Source: Curtobacterium sp. VKM Ac-2922
GTDB taxonomy: Bacteria > Actinomycetota > Actinomycetes > Actinomycetales > Microbacteriaceae
Assembly (NCBI RefSeq): GCF_022815645.1
Contig: NZ_JALGRO010000015.1
Coordinates: 1 to 64,000, forward strand
Length of the DNA: 64,000 bases
Direction: 5' to 3'
The notes beneath the pieces are model-generated. The model made no database searches. It had not been told where the DNA came from and was given only the letters and a program-made list of their open reading frames with translations. Shown piece after piece: positions 8,682 to 16,968 of this stretch. Numbering within the stretch: the stretch's first letter is position 1; the number at the start of each line of letters is the position of its first letter. Position numbers and translations under genes: made by a program.

Positions 8682-8771
8682 GAGCGGCAAACCTACTCAC
8701 TTCCGGGCGGGAGTCAACACGAGGGACCAGCGCGGTGTTCCCACATCGGCGAACTCGGCCGGCCAGACCCC

Positions 8772-8802
8772 TTGTGGTTGACGCTGCGTCAACGTCTACC
8801 GT
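8772..8802 (+). promoter_or_regulatory. MerR-type promoter with palindromic operator
   Basis: TTGTGG (8772-8777) and TACCGT (8797-8802) are separated by 19 bp, the over-long spacer typical of MerR-activated promoters. The spacer holds the palindrome GTTGACGC-T-GCGTCAAC. The -10 ends 7 nt before the ATG of the regulator gene, implying autoregulation and a leaderless mRNA. Confidence 0.75.
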
Positions 8803-8809
8803 CGTGGAC

Positions 8810-9598
8810 ATGAGCGGTTCGACAGACATCCCGACGCCCGCTGCGAAGGCGCCGCACAGCATCGCCGACGTGACCCGGTCCGCCGGGGTGTCCAGCCGGA
8901 CGCTCCGGCACTACGACGCGATCGGGCTGCTGCCCGTGACCGCGGTCGGCGACGGCGGGCTCCGCCGCTACGACGACCGCGCGCTCGTGCGGCTGCAGCG
9001 CATCCTGCTGCTGCGCGGGCTCGGGCTCGGCCTGCCCGCGATCCGGCGCGTGCTGGACGGCGAACAGGACGACGTCGTCGCGCTCACCGCACACGTCGCG
9101 TGGCTCGAACGGGAACGCGACCGCATCGCACGGCAGCTCGCCGCGGTGCGCACCACCATCACGAAACTGCAGGGAGGACAAGACATGACCACGAACGACA
9201 CCTTCGACGGGTTCGACCAGACGCGGTTCCGCGCCGAGGTCGAGGAGCGCTGGGGCGCGGACGCCTGGCAGCGTGGTGCCACCTGGTGGGACGCGAAGGA
9301 CCCCGCCGCCAAGCAGGCGTTCCAGGACGAACAGCGGGCGATCGCTGCCGACGCTGCCGCACTGGCGGCCTCGGGCGACGCGTCGTCGTCCCCGCGGGCG
9401 CTCGCGCTGGCCCGGCGGCAGTTCGCGTGGCTGGCCCAGGCGACTCCGCCAGCCGAGCTGACCGCCGACCGGTTCCGCACGCTGGGCGACATGTACGTCG
9501 CCGACGAGCGGTTCACCCACGCCTACGAGTGGGCGGGGCCCGGCGCGGCCCGAGCGCTCCGCGACGCGATGCACGCGCTGGCGGACGCGGGGCTCTGA
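8810..9598 (+). CDS. MerR family regulator with TipAS effector domain
   Basis: A 262-residue two-domain regulator. The MerR winged helix (about 16-85) has the pattern SIADVTRSAGVSSRTLRHYDAIGLL; a coiled coil follows (WLERERDRIARQLAAVRTTI), then a TipAS domain (about 130-262, ERWGADAWQRGATWW...RFTHAYEWAGPGAARAL). In Streptomyces TipAL this domain traps thiopeptides and activates the tipA promoter, and an internal start gives free TipAS. Here an in-frame ATG at 9185 (MTTNDTFDGF), preceded by GGGAGGA, could likewise give a short TipAS form. The cognate palindrome covers its own promoter. Confidence 0.92.
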   Translation: MSGSTDIPTPAAKAPHSIADVTRSAGVSSRTLRHYDAIGLLPVTAVGDGGLRRYDDRALVRLQRILLLRGLGLGLPAIRRVLDGEQDDVVALTAHVAWLERERDRIARQLAAVRTTITKLQGGQDMTTNDTFDGFDQTRFRAEVEERWGADAWQRGATWWDAKDPAAKQAFQDEQRAIAADAAALAASGDASSSPRALALARRQFAWLAQATPPAELTADRFRTLGDMYVADERFTHAYEWAGPGAARALRDAMHALADAGL

Positions 9599-9686
9599 GA
9601 CGCGGGCAGCGGGGGCCGCGGGGAGCAGCCGGTGGGGTGCCGGTGCGGCGGTGCGGTTCGGCCGGGCCAGGTCGCACAGCCTGACA

Positions 9687-9720
9687 GACATCGCGCCCCG
9701 TGGAGACGGGGCGCGATGTC
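9687..9720. terminator. Bidirectional hairpin between MerR and PadR genes
   Basis: GACATCGCGCCCCG and CGGGGCGCGATGTC form a perfect 14-bp stem around a 6-nt loop, midway between two convergent genes. Confidence 0.7.
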
Positions 9721-9736
9721 GTTGCGGGGGTGCGAA

Positions 9737-9754
9737 CCGGACGGGAGGCCCGGG
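9737..9754. repeat. Half copy of family A repeat
   Basis: CCGGACGGGAGGCCCGGG matches the left arm of the hairpins at 18998, 31432 and 49711, but no matching right arm follows. Confidence 0.5.
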
Positions 9755-9778
9755 TCGCCGCCGGCACACCGGTGCGGC

Positions 9779-10351
9779 TCAGAGCGACTTGCGCAGCGCC
9801 TCGAGCCCGTCACGCAGGCGCGTCACGGTGTCCGGCGAGAGCGTGCCGCGGGTCGCACGACGCCGCAGGTCGGCGCGGACCTGCTGCCGGAACGACGACA
9901 GCGCCATCTCGAGCTCCCGCAGGGCGCGGGCGCTCTCGGACGGCACCGAGGTCGGTTCCTCGGCGTTGGCGCTCTGGGCCGAGGCGGCGAGGTCCGCACG
10001 CAGCGACCGCATCGCGTCGCCGACCGAGGCCCGGACACCGTCGGCGAGCGAGCGCACCGAGTCGTTCACGCCCTGTTCGAGCGAGTCGATCTCGTCCTTG
10101 CGGGCGTCGAGTTCGGCGCGGCCGGCCTCGGTGATCGCGTAGACGGTCTTGCGGCCGTCGGCGGTCTTGCTGACCAGGCCGTCCTCTTCCAGCTTCGCCA
10201 GACGCGGGTACACCGTGCCGGCGCTCGGGACGTAGGTGCCGCCGAAGCGCTCGCCGAGGGCCTGGATGACCTCGTACCCGTGCATGGGGTGGTCGGCGAG
10301 CAGCGTCAGCAGGTACAGGCGCAGGTGGCCGTGCGCGAAGACCGGACTCAT
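9779..10351 (-). CDS. PadR family transcriptional regulator
   Basis: A 190-residue regulator. The winged helix (about 5-80) reads HGHLRLYLLTLLADHPMHGYEVIQALGERFGG...SAGTVYPRLAKLEEDGLV, a clear PadR signature, and the C-terminal helical part (about 95-190) would form the dimer interface. The start ATG overlaps the stop of the preceding DUF4097 gene by four bases (ATGA, 10348-10351), so the two are translationally coupled. PadR proteins are usually local repressors; the 15-bp inverted repeat upstream of the pair is the natural target. Confidence 0.92.
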   Translation of the reverse strand: MSPVFAHGHLRLYLLTLLADHPMHGYEVIQALGERFGGTYVPSAGTVYPRLAKLEEDGLVSKTADGRKTVYAITEAGRAELDARKDEIDSLEQGVNDSVRSLADGVRASVGDAMRSLRADLAASAQSANAEEPTSVPSESARALRELEMALSSFRQQVRADLRRRATRGTLSPDTVTRLRDGLEALRKSL

Positions 10352-11277
10352 TCGGGTGCCTCGCTCTCGTCGACGACGGGCGCGGTCGGAGCGGCAGGCG
10401 CGGTCGGCGCGACGGGCGCGGTGGGGTCCGTCGGGCCGGCAGGGGCGCTCGGCGCGGTGGCGGTCGGCGCGGCGGGGGCACTCGGCGGCGCGTGCAGCAC
10501 CGCGATGTCGCCGGAGACGGAGTTCACGCGCAGGTCGAGCCACTGGCCGGACAGCTCGCCGCCCTGCTTGACGTACGAGCCGCGCACGCCCTTGATCTCG
10601 GCGTCGTCGAACTGCAGCTTGCCGCTGGCCGTGCTGACGGTGCAGCGGTAGGGGATGCCGTCCTCGAGCCGGACGCTCACGCCGCCGGACACGGTGTTGA
10701 CCTTGGCGGAGTCGGGGGTGCCGCGCAGGTCGAGCACGACGTCGGCGGACACCCCGTCGGCCGAGAACCGCGGGATCTCACCCGTCGCGACGACGTCACC
10801 GGACACGGTGTGCACGGTCAGGGCACCGTCGAGGTCGCGCATCGTGGTGGTGCCCGAGACCGCGTTGACGGTGATGTCGCCAGCCACGCCGTCGACGACC
10901 ACGTCGCCGGAGACGGTGTTGAGCGTCGCGCCGCGGTTGGTCCCCGACAGCAGCGCGCCGGCGGACACGACCCCGAGCGTCACGCCCGCGTCGCGGGGGA
11001 CCAGGATGCTGACGTCGGCGTGGGCCTTGCCACGGAACGACTTCAGGAAGCCGATCGGGTCGTCCCAGCGGATCTGGGGGTGGTCGACGGTCAGGGTGTC
11101 ACCGTCGAGCTCGACCTTGAGCGGCTTGCCGGACACGCTGTGGACCTCGATGCGAGCGGTGGGTTCGTCGTGTGCGACGACGTCGACCTGCCCGCCGACC
11201 AGGCCGACCCGGACCGACCGGACGATGCCCGTGTCGATGACCTTGGGCTCTTCGACGAGCCACTTCTCCTGTGCCAT
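10348..11277 (-). CDS. DUF4097 family beta-helix-like protein
   Basis: A 309-residue protein made of repeating short strands with a recurrent (N/H)(T/A)VSG motif (LNTVSGDVVVDGVAG, VNAVSGTTTM, VHTVSGDVVATG, VNTVSGGVSV, VNSVSGDIAV). This is the DUF4097 pattern, thought to fold as a right-handed beta-helix. No signal peptide or membrane helix, so cytoplasmic. The tail is an unusual alanine/proline/threonine repeat (APTAPAAPTAPVV). GGAG precedes the ATG at 11277. DUF4097-PadR pairs are frequent in Gram-positive bacteria, often with cell-envelope stress functions, but the molecular role is not established. Confidence 0.85.
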   Translation of the reverse strand: MAQEKWLVEEPKVIDTGIVRSVRVGLVGGQVDVVAHDEPTARIEVHSVSGKPLKVELDGDTLTVDHPQIRWDDPIGFLKSFRGKAHADVSILVPRDAGVTLGVVSAGALLSGTNRGATLNTVSGDVVVDGVAGDITVNAVSGTTTMRDLDGALTVHTVSGDVVATGEIPRFSADGVSADVVLDLRGTPDSAKVNTVSGGVSVRLEDGIPYRCTVSTASGKLQFDDAEIKGVRGSYVKQGGELSGQWLDLRVNSVSGDIAVLHAPPSAPAAPTATAPSAPAGPTDPTAPVAPTAPAAPTAPVVDESEAPE

Positions 11278-11290
11278 GCTGTCTCCTCGA

Positions 11291-11335
11291 ACTCGCGATG
11301 TATCGCGTCTGGTGTGGACACGATACATCGCGAGT
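11291..11335 (-). promoter_or_regulatory. Candidate PadR operator (15-bp inverted repeat)
   Basis: ACTCGCGATGTATCG (11291-11305) and CGATACATCGCGAGT (11321-11335) are perfect inverted arms around a 15-nt spacer, starting 14 bases upstream of the DUF4097 start. The inner ATGT/ACAT halves fit known PadR recognition sequences. It could also act as a terminator for the binding-protein gene that ends at 11358, but position and motif favour an operator. Confidence 0.7.
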
Positions 11336-11357
11336 CGGGATGGTGCAACGACTTCCG

Positions 11358-12659
11358 TCACTGCTTGTCGAGCGCGGCCTGTGCCTTCTGTTCGGCGGCC
11401 TTGAGGGCGTCCTCCGGGCTGGTCTTCAGCAGCATCGCGGACTGCAGCTGCGTGGACAGTGCCGCGCTGACCTCGCCGTACGCGGTGATCGAGGGCCGGG
11501 CCTTGGCGTACTCGAGCTCGTCGGCGAAGGCCGTCAGGCGCGGGTTGTCCTCGAGGTACTTCTTCCACGTCGCGTTGTCCGACGTCTTCTTGTTCGCGGG
11601 CAGCAGGCCGGTGTTGATGTCCCACTTCGCCTCGGTGTCTGGGCTCAGCCACCACTGCATGAACTTCCACGACGCGTCCTGCTTCGCCTTGGTCGACTTC
11701 AGCAGGTACGAGTTGTTCGTGCCGAGGTTCATCGCCGGCTTGTCGATGCCGGGGAGTGCGAAGACGCCGACGTTGTCCTTCTTGAGCGTGCTGTCGATGG
11801 TCGACAGGTCGTACGCGCCGGTGATGGCCATCGCGGCCTTCTTGCTCGTCAGTGCCGGCACAGCGCCGTTCGTCGAGGTCGTCATGAGCGACTGCGGGTA
11901 CGCGGATCCGTCCTTCAGCATGTCGGTCCACGCCGTCAGCGCCTTGACGCCCGCGTCACTGTTGAACTCGACCTTGGTGTTGTCGTCGTTCAAGAAGTCA
12001 CCACCGGCGCTCCACAGCATCGACTGCCACGTGAAGACCGGCCACTCACCGGTGCCGATCGGCAGGTAGGCGCCGTACTGCGTGGTGCCCTTCGTGAGCT
12101 TCTTCGCGTCCGCGGCCAGCTCGGCCCACGTGGTCGGGGTGTCGGTGATGCCGGCGTCCTTGAACATCTGCTTGTTGTAGACGACCGCGTAGTCACCGAT
12201 GTCCGTGGGGAGCGTGTACTGCTTGCCGTTGAACGCGCCTGTCGACAGCATGCCCTCGGTGAAGTTGTCCTTCGTGATGCTGCCGCTCGACAGGTAGTCC
12301 TCCAGTGGCAGGACCTTGCCGGTCTCGATGACCTGGCCGGTCTGCTGGGGCGTGCTGTCACCGAGCACCAGGTCCGGGCCGGTGTCGTTCTTCAGTGCGT
12401 TGATGAGCTTGGCGTCGAACTGGTCGGACGAGGCCGCGTACTGGGGCTGGACCTCGATCGTGTCCTGCGAGGCGTTGTACTCGTCGATGAGCTTCTTCAC
12501 CTCGGTCGCCTGGGGGCCGGTGTAGTTGTGCCACAGCGTGATCGTCGTCTTGCCGCCGCTGGAGCCGGAGTTGCCGGTGACGGACCCGCCGGAACAGCCG
12601 GACAGGGCCAGTGCGGCTCCGACGGCGAGAGCCGCGATGCCGAGCAGTCGCTTGCGCAT
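11358..12659 (-). CDS. Sugar ABC transporter substrate-binding lipoprotein
   Basis: A 433-residue extracellular binding protein (family 1, MalE/UgpB-like). The signal peptide ends in a lipobox (ALSGC, Cys at about 21), followed by a Ser/Gly linker and the typical start of the mature fold TTITLWHNYTGPQATEVKKL. Later blocks (PTTWAELAADAKKL, GEWPVFTWQSMLWSAGG, KKAAMAITGAYDL) also fit carbohydrate-binding proteins. It is the last gene of a three-gene importer set, 68 bp after the second permease. No ATPase gene is nearby, so a shared MsiK-type ATPase elsewhere is inferred. Confidence 0.93.
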   Translation of the reverse strand: MRKRLLGIAALAVGAALALSGCSGGSVTGNSGSSGGKTTITLWHNYTGPQATEVKKLIDEYNASQDTIEVQPQYAASSDQFDAKLINALKNDTGPDLVLGDSTPQQTGQVIETGKVLPLEDYLSSGSITKDNFTEGMLSTGAFNGKQYTLPTDIGDYAVVYNKQMFKDAGITDTPTTWAELAADAKKLTKGTTQYGAYLPIGTGEWPVFTWQSMLWSAGGDFLNDDNTKVEFNSDAGVKALTAWTDMLKDGSAYPQSLMTTSTNGAVPALTSKKAAMAITGAYDLSTIDSTLKKDNVGVFALPGIDKPAMNLGTNNSYLLKSTKAKQDASWKFMQWWLSPDTEAKWDINTGLLPANKKTSDNATWKKYLEDNPRLTAFADELEYAKARPSITAYGEVSAALSTQLQSAMLLKTSPEDALKAAEQKAQAALDKQ

Positions 12660-12727
12660 GAGATGTCCTTTCTCGGACGTCTTGGGGGAGAGGAGCGGAA
12701 GGAGAACGGAAGGAGGTGCGGGGTTCG

Positions 12728-13630
12728 TCAGCGCAGGCCGCCGGCCATGGCCGACACGATCTGCTTCTGGAAGATGATGAAGACGACGAACACCGGCAGG
12801 ATCGCGAGCGTCGACCCGGCCATCAGCAGGTTGAAGCTCTGACTCGCGTTCGCCGACTGCAGCTGCGTCAGGCCGACCGACACCGTGAAGAACTCGGTCT
12901 TGGACGCGACCAGGAACTGGAAGAAGAAGTTGTTCCAGTTGTAGACGAACGACAGCACCGCGAACGAGCCGATCATCGGGGTCGCCATCGGTGTCACGAC
13001 GGACCACATCCGCCGCCACACCCCGGCACCGTCCACCCGGCTGGCGTCCTCGATCTCGCTCGGGAACGAGGTGAAGAACTGCCGGAACAGGAACGTCCCG
13101 AGGATCGAGGGGATGTTCGGCACGATCAGGCCCTGGTAGCTGTTCAGCCAGTGCAGCGACGACAGCAGGGTGATGAGCGGGGTGAAGACGACCTCGAACG
13201 GCACCAGCAGCGCGGCCAGCAGCACCAGGAAGACGATGTTCTTGCCGGGGAACTTCAGCCGCGAGAACGCGAACCCGGCCGCCAGGCTCGTGACGATCTG
13301 CCCCGCGGTGGTGGCGATCGCGACGACGGTGGAGTTGAAGTAGTACAGCCCGAACGGCGCGACGGTGAAGATGTCGGAGTAGTTCGACAGCTGCCAGTGC
13401 CGCGGGAAGAACGACGGCGGGAACGCCAGCGCCTCTTCCGACGACTTGAAGCTCGTCAGCACCATCCACAGGAACGGGCCGAAGAACAGCACGACCGCGA
13501 TGATCAGGATGACGTGGCGCAGGACCGCAGGCGAGTGCTTGCGGAACAGCACGCCGGCAGGCCGGCTACGGCGGGGACGGGAGGCTCGGTGCGCGTCCGC
13601 CAGGGGCGCGCCGGAGAGTGCTTCGGTCAC
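12728..13630 (-). CDS. Carbohydrate ABC transporter permease (MalG type)
   Basis: A 300-residue inner-membrane permease with six predicted helices. The EAA loop that docks the ATPase is visible as EIEDASRVDGAGVWRRMWSVVTPM. The N-terminal FGPFLWMVLTSFKSSEEAL pattern is typical of MalG/UgpE partners. GTG start, 8 bp after the upstream permease stop, so co-translated with it. Together with the MalF-type protein it forms the membrane channel of a sugar importer whose substrate is unknown. Confidence 0.93.
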   Translation of the reverse strand: MTEALSGAPLADAHRASRPRRSRPAGVLFRKHSPAVLRHVILIIAVVLFFGPFLWMVLTSFKSSEEALAFPPSFFPRHWQLSNYSDIFTVAPFGLYYFNSTVVAIATTAGQIVTSLAAGFAFSRLKFPGKNIVFLVLLAALLVPFEVVFTPLITLLSSLHWLNSYQGLIVPNIPSILGTFLFRQFFTSFPSEIEDASRVDGAGVWRRMWSVVTPMATPMIGSFAVLSFVYNWNNFFFQFLVASKTEFFTVSVGLTQLQSANASQSFNLLMAGSTLAILPVFVVFIIFQKQIVSAMAGGLR

Positions 13631-13638
13631 TAGCGGTC

Positions 13639-14595
13639 CTAGTTCAGCTCGACGGGGTCGCGGCGGTTGATGATCCGCAGCTGGATGATCGCGATGATGA
13701 TGCCCACCAGGAGCAGGATGACGGCGGCGGCGCTGGCCGAGCCTCCGTGGAAGAACACGAAGCCCTGGTTGTAGATGTAGTACAGGATCGTCTCGCTCGA
13801 GTTGATCGGGCCGCCCTGCGTCAGGACGTACACCTGCGTGAAGACCTGCAGCGCGCCGATCACCCCCGTCACGGCCAGGAACCCCGTGGTCGGTGCCACC
13901 AGGGGCAGCGAGATGCGGAAGAAGCGGCGGATCGGGCCGGCACCGTCGAGGGTTGCCGCCTCCATGTAGGACGCGGGGATGTTCGACATGGCGGCCGAGT
14001 AGATGATCATCGTGTAGCCGACGCCCTGCCAGATCGAGAACACGATCACCGAGATCAGCGCCCACGGCTCACTCGTCAGGAACCCGATCGGCGGGATGCC
14101 GAGCGCGGTGACGACGCCGTTCACGACGCCGCCGAGCGGGGAGAGCAGGAAGCTGAAGATGAGCGCGCTGCCCACGATGGGGGCGATGTACGGCACGAAG
14201 AGCAGTGCCCGGTAGATCCCGCGTCCGCGGAACGGCTGGGCCAGCAGCGCCGCGAAGAACAGCCCGAGCGCCATCGTCACCGGCACCACCACGACCACGT
14301 AGAGCGCGGTGTTGCCCGCGGCCTGCAGGAACTCGCCGTCCTGGAACAGTCCGGTGAAGTTCGACAGCCCGACGAAGCCGTTCGTCTGGCCCGATGCCGG
14401 GTCCCAGTTGGTGAACGAGTAGAACACCGTCTGGGCGAGTGGGTACAGGTAGAACAGCGCGAGCAGCACCGTGGTCGGGGCGATCAGGGCGTACCCCGCC
14501 CGACCCTCGCGGCGTTCCATCGCGCTCGCGTCGGCGGTCGATGAACGCCGACGGCGGATGGTCACCCTGGTTGGGTCGTCGACCGCACTCGTCAT
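13639..14595 (-). CDS. Carbohydrate ABC transporter permease (MalF type)
   Basis: A 318-residue permease and first gene of the importer operon. An arginine-rich cytoplasmic N-terminus is followed by six helices; the EAA motif appears as ASYMEAATLDGAGPIRRFFRISLPLV, and FYLYPLAQTVFYSFTNWDP is the usual MalF/UgpA entry. It starts 139 bp from the divergently transcribed ROK repressor gene, so the intergenic region (14596-14734) should hold the operator. Only a weak inverted pair (AAAGT...ACTTT around 14680-14695) can be proposed there. Confidence 0.93.
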   Translation of the reverse strand: MTSAVDDPTRVTIRRRRSSTADASAMERREGRAGYALIAPTTVLLALFYLYPLAQTVFYSFTNWDPASGQTNGFVGLSNFTGLFQDGEFLQAAGNTALYVVVVVPVTMALGLFFAALLAQPFRGRGIYRALLFVPYIAPIVGSALIFSFLLSPLGGVVNGVVTALGIPPIGFLTSEPWALISVIVFSIWQGVGYTMIIYSAAMSNIPASYMEAATLDGAGPIRRFFRISLPLVAPTTGFLAVTGVIGALQVFTQVYVLTQGGPINSSETILYYIYNQGFVFFHGGSASAAAVILLLVGIIIAIIQLRIINRRDPVELN

Positions 14596-14734
14596 GCGGG
14601 CCTCCTTACGGTTCTTCGTTGAACGCTAGGAATCGGCTGTTTCGAGCACATTACCGTTCGATGACCAAAAGTAAACAGTCGAAAGTGGGCAGACTTTGTT
14701 CGGCAATCGACAACAAGGTCGATACAGTGTCGGC

Positions 14735-15955
14735 ATGACCGAGCGCCACTACCAGGACATGGGGCGGAGTCCCGGATCCGCCGGGGACGTGCTGCGCCTG
14801 ATCCGTTCCGCCGACACCGTCTCGCGCTCGAGCATCGCCCGCAGCACCGGACTGGCACCCTCCACCGCGTCGGCGCGGGTCGACGCCCTGACCGCCCTGG
14901 GGCTGGTCCGCGAGACCGGCTCCGAGGGGTCCCGCGGGGGTCGTCGTGCGCGGCGACTCGAGCTCGCCGCCGACGCCGGGTTCGTCGCCGCGGCCGACCT
15001 CGGTGCCAACCACGTCCGCATCGTCCTGAGCGACCTGGCGGGCACGGTGCTCGCCGACACCGAGGCGCTCGCGCACGGCACGGCCACCGTCCCGGTCGCC
15101 AGCGGCCCCCGGGCGTCGGTCGCCGCGCTCTGGCAGCGCTTCGTCGAGCTCGCCGCGGACAACGACCTCGACATGGCCCGGTTCCGCGGCGCCGCGATCA
15201 GCGTCCCCGCGCCGGTGTCCTACCCCGGCGGCAGCATCGCGACCCCGAGCTTCGAACCGTCCTGGCACGGCGCGGTCCTGCCCGAGCTGTTCGCCGAGTA
15301 CACCGACGTCGCGGTGCTGGTCGAGAACGACGCCAACCTGATCGCCGTCGCCGAACGGCCGGTCGACGGGGACGACACCACCCTGGTCGCCGTGAAGGTG
15401 GGGACGCGCATCGGCGCCGGGGTCCTGCTCGACGGCCGCCTGCACCGCGGTGTCGGGGGAGCGGCCGGTGAGATCAGCCACACCCCCGTCGACGGCCAGG
15501 CAGCGATCGGGTGCACCTGCGGGGTGCCGAACTGCCTGGAGTCGGTCGCGAGCGGCGGGGCGATCGTGGCACGGCTGCGGGCCGCCGGCCGCGACGTGTC
15601 CGGCACCCACGGCCTCCTGGCCCTGGCCGCCCAGGGCGACACGGCGGTCCTCGACGAGCTGCGCCGGGCGGGCGAGCACATCGGCCGCGTGCTCGCGGGC
15701 ATCGTGAACTTCTGCAACCCGAGCGACGTCGTGCTCGCGGGCGCGATGTCGGCCTCCGGCGTCCTCGTCGCCACGATCCGTGGCGAGCTGTACCGGTCGT
15801 GCCTGCCGATGATCGCGGACGACCTCGACGTCCGTGCCAGCGCGTCGCCCCGCGACGCCGGGATCCGCGGGGCCACCCTGCTCGCGATCGACGAGGTCCT
15901 GGCGCCGACCCGCATCGACGAACTCGTCCGCACCGCGTCGGAGCAGTCCGCATGA
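14735..15955 (+). CDS. ROK family transcriptional repressor
   Basis: A 406-residue regulator of the NagC/XylR type. A MarR-like winged helix (about 15-75, SRSSIARSTGLAPSTASARVDALTALGLV) precedes an actin-like sugar-binding ROK domain with the zinc motif CTCGVPNCLE. It is divergent from the ABC importer and heads the catabolic run, so I infer that it represses both and is released by the imported sugar. The ATG at 14735 is leaderless: TACAGT ends 6 nt before it. Its stop overlaps the next start (ATGA). Confidence 0.92.
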   Translation: MTERHYQDMGRSPGSAGDVLRLIRSADTVSRSSIARSTGLAPSTASARVDALTALGLVRETGSEGSRGGRRARRLELAADAGFVAAADLGANHVRIVLSDLAGTVLADTEALAHGTATVPVASGPRASVAALWQRFVELAADNDLDMARFRGAAISVPAPVSYPGGSIATPSFEPSWHGAVLPELFAEYTDVAVLVENDANLIAVAERPVDGDDTTLVAVKVGTRIGAGVLLDGRLHRGVGGAAGEISHTPVDGQAAIGCTCGVPNCLESVASGGAIVARLRAAGRDVSGTHGLLALAAQGDTAVLDELRRAGEHIGRVLAGIVNFCNPSDVVLAGAMSASGVLVATIRGELYRSCLPMIADDLDVRASASPRDAGIRGATLLAIDEVLAPTRIDELVRTASEQSA

Positions 15956-16968
15956 GCACCGCGCTGCCCGGCGCCGTCGTCGCGGTCGACGTCGGCGGCA
16001 CCACCGTGAAGGGCCAGGTCCGCATCGGCGACGTGGTGCTCGACCGGGTGGTCGTCCCGACCTCCGGCGGCGTCGAGCCCGTCCCGGCGGGGCCCGGTGG
16101 TGCCGCGCTCGCCGCCGTGCGCTCCGTCATCGACCGGCTCGTCACGAGCGCCCGGGCAGCGGGTCACCCGCTCGTGGCCATCGGGCTCTGCACCCCCGGC
16201 GTGGTCGACTCCGAGGCGGGCCGGGTCGTCGTCGCCGTCAACCTCGGCTGGCAGGACCTGCCGATCGTGGACCTGCTGCGCGAGCGCTACGGCGTGCCGG
16301 TGGCCGTCGCGCACGACGCCCGGGCGGCGGCCACCGCGGAGATCGCCGCACGCGCCGCGGCCGGTCGCGACGTCGACGAGATGGTCTTCATCCCGATCGG
16401 CACGGGCGTGTCCGCCAGCCTGGTCGTCGACGGCCGGCTGGTCGTCGGCGCAGCGGGCGGTGCCGGCGAGGTCGGGCACGTGTGCGTGCGACCGGGCGGC
16501 GAACCCTGCACCTGTGGCCAGCGTGGCTGCGTCGAGGCCTACGCGTCCGCGCGCAACCTCCGCCGGCGCTACCGCGAGGCCGGTGGCACCCTCGACGGTG
16601 GTGCACCCGAGATCATCGACGCGATCGACACCGATCCCGTCGCGGCCGCCGTGTGGGCCGACGCCGTGGACGCCCTGGGCGCCGGGGTCGCGATCCTGGC
16701 AGCCGTGCTCGACCCGGCCGTGGTCGTCATCGGCGGCGGACTCGGCGAGGCGGGGGAACGCCTGCTCGTCCCGCTCCGCGACGCCGTCGACGCCCGACTC
16801 GGCTGGCGACCGGCCCCGCGGATCGAGCAGTCGCTCGTCGGCGCCGGTGCCGGACTCGCCGGTGCCGCGGTGCTGGCGAGCGCCGCCGCTGCGACGTCGA
16901 CACCGAGCCCCACCCCCATCCGTTCCACCGACCCCGTCACCGTCGACCACCCCAGGAGGACACCATGA
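15952..16968 (+). CDS. ROK family sugar kinase
   Basis: A 338-residue ROK protein without a DNA-binding domain, so probably a kinase. The phosphate-1 loop AVDVGGTTVKGQV lies at the N-terminus, and the zinc-binding signature CTCGQRGCVEAYAS and the late VVVIGGGLGEAGERL segment follow. Family members phosphorylate glucose, fructose, allose or N-acetylmannosamine at the expense of ATP; the sugar here is unknown. It overlaps both neighbours by four bases (ATGA), with an AGGAGGA site for the next gene near its 3' end. The last 30 residues are a low-complexity Ser/Thr/Pro tail. Confidence 0.88.
   Translation: MSTALPGAVVAVDVGGTTVKGQVRIGDVVLDRVVVPTSGGVEPVPAGPGGAALAAVRSVIDRLVTSARAAGHPLVAIGLCTPGVVDSEAGRVVVAVNLGWQDLPIVDLLRERYGVPVAVAHDARAAATAEIAARAAAGRDVDEMVFIPIGTGVSASLVVDGRLVVGAAGGAGEVGHVCVRPGGEPCTCGQRGCVEAYASARNLRRRYREAGGTLDGGAPEIIDAIDTDPVAAAVWADAVDALGAGVAILAAVLDPAVVVIGGGLGEAGERLLVPLRDAVDARLGWRPAPRIEQSLVGAGAGLAGAAVLASAAAATSTPSPTPIRSTDPVTVDHPRRTP

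Noticed and set aside
8691-8771. c-di-AMP (ydaO) riboswitch before the KimA-like gene
   Set aside because: The region between the divergent genes is too short and already holds the MerR promoter and operator.
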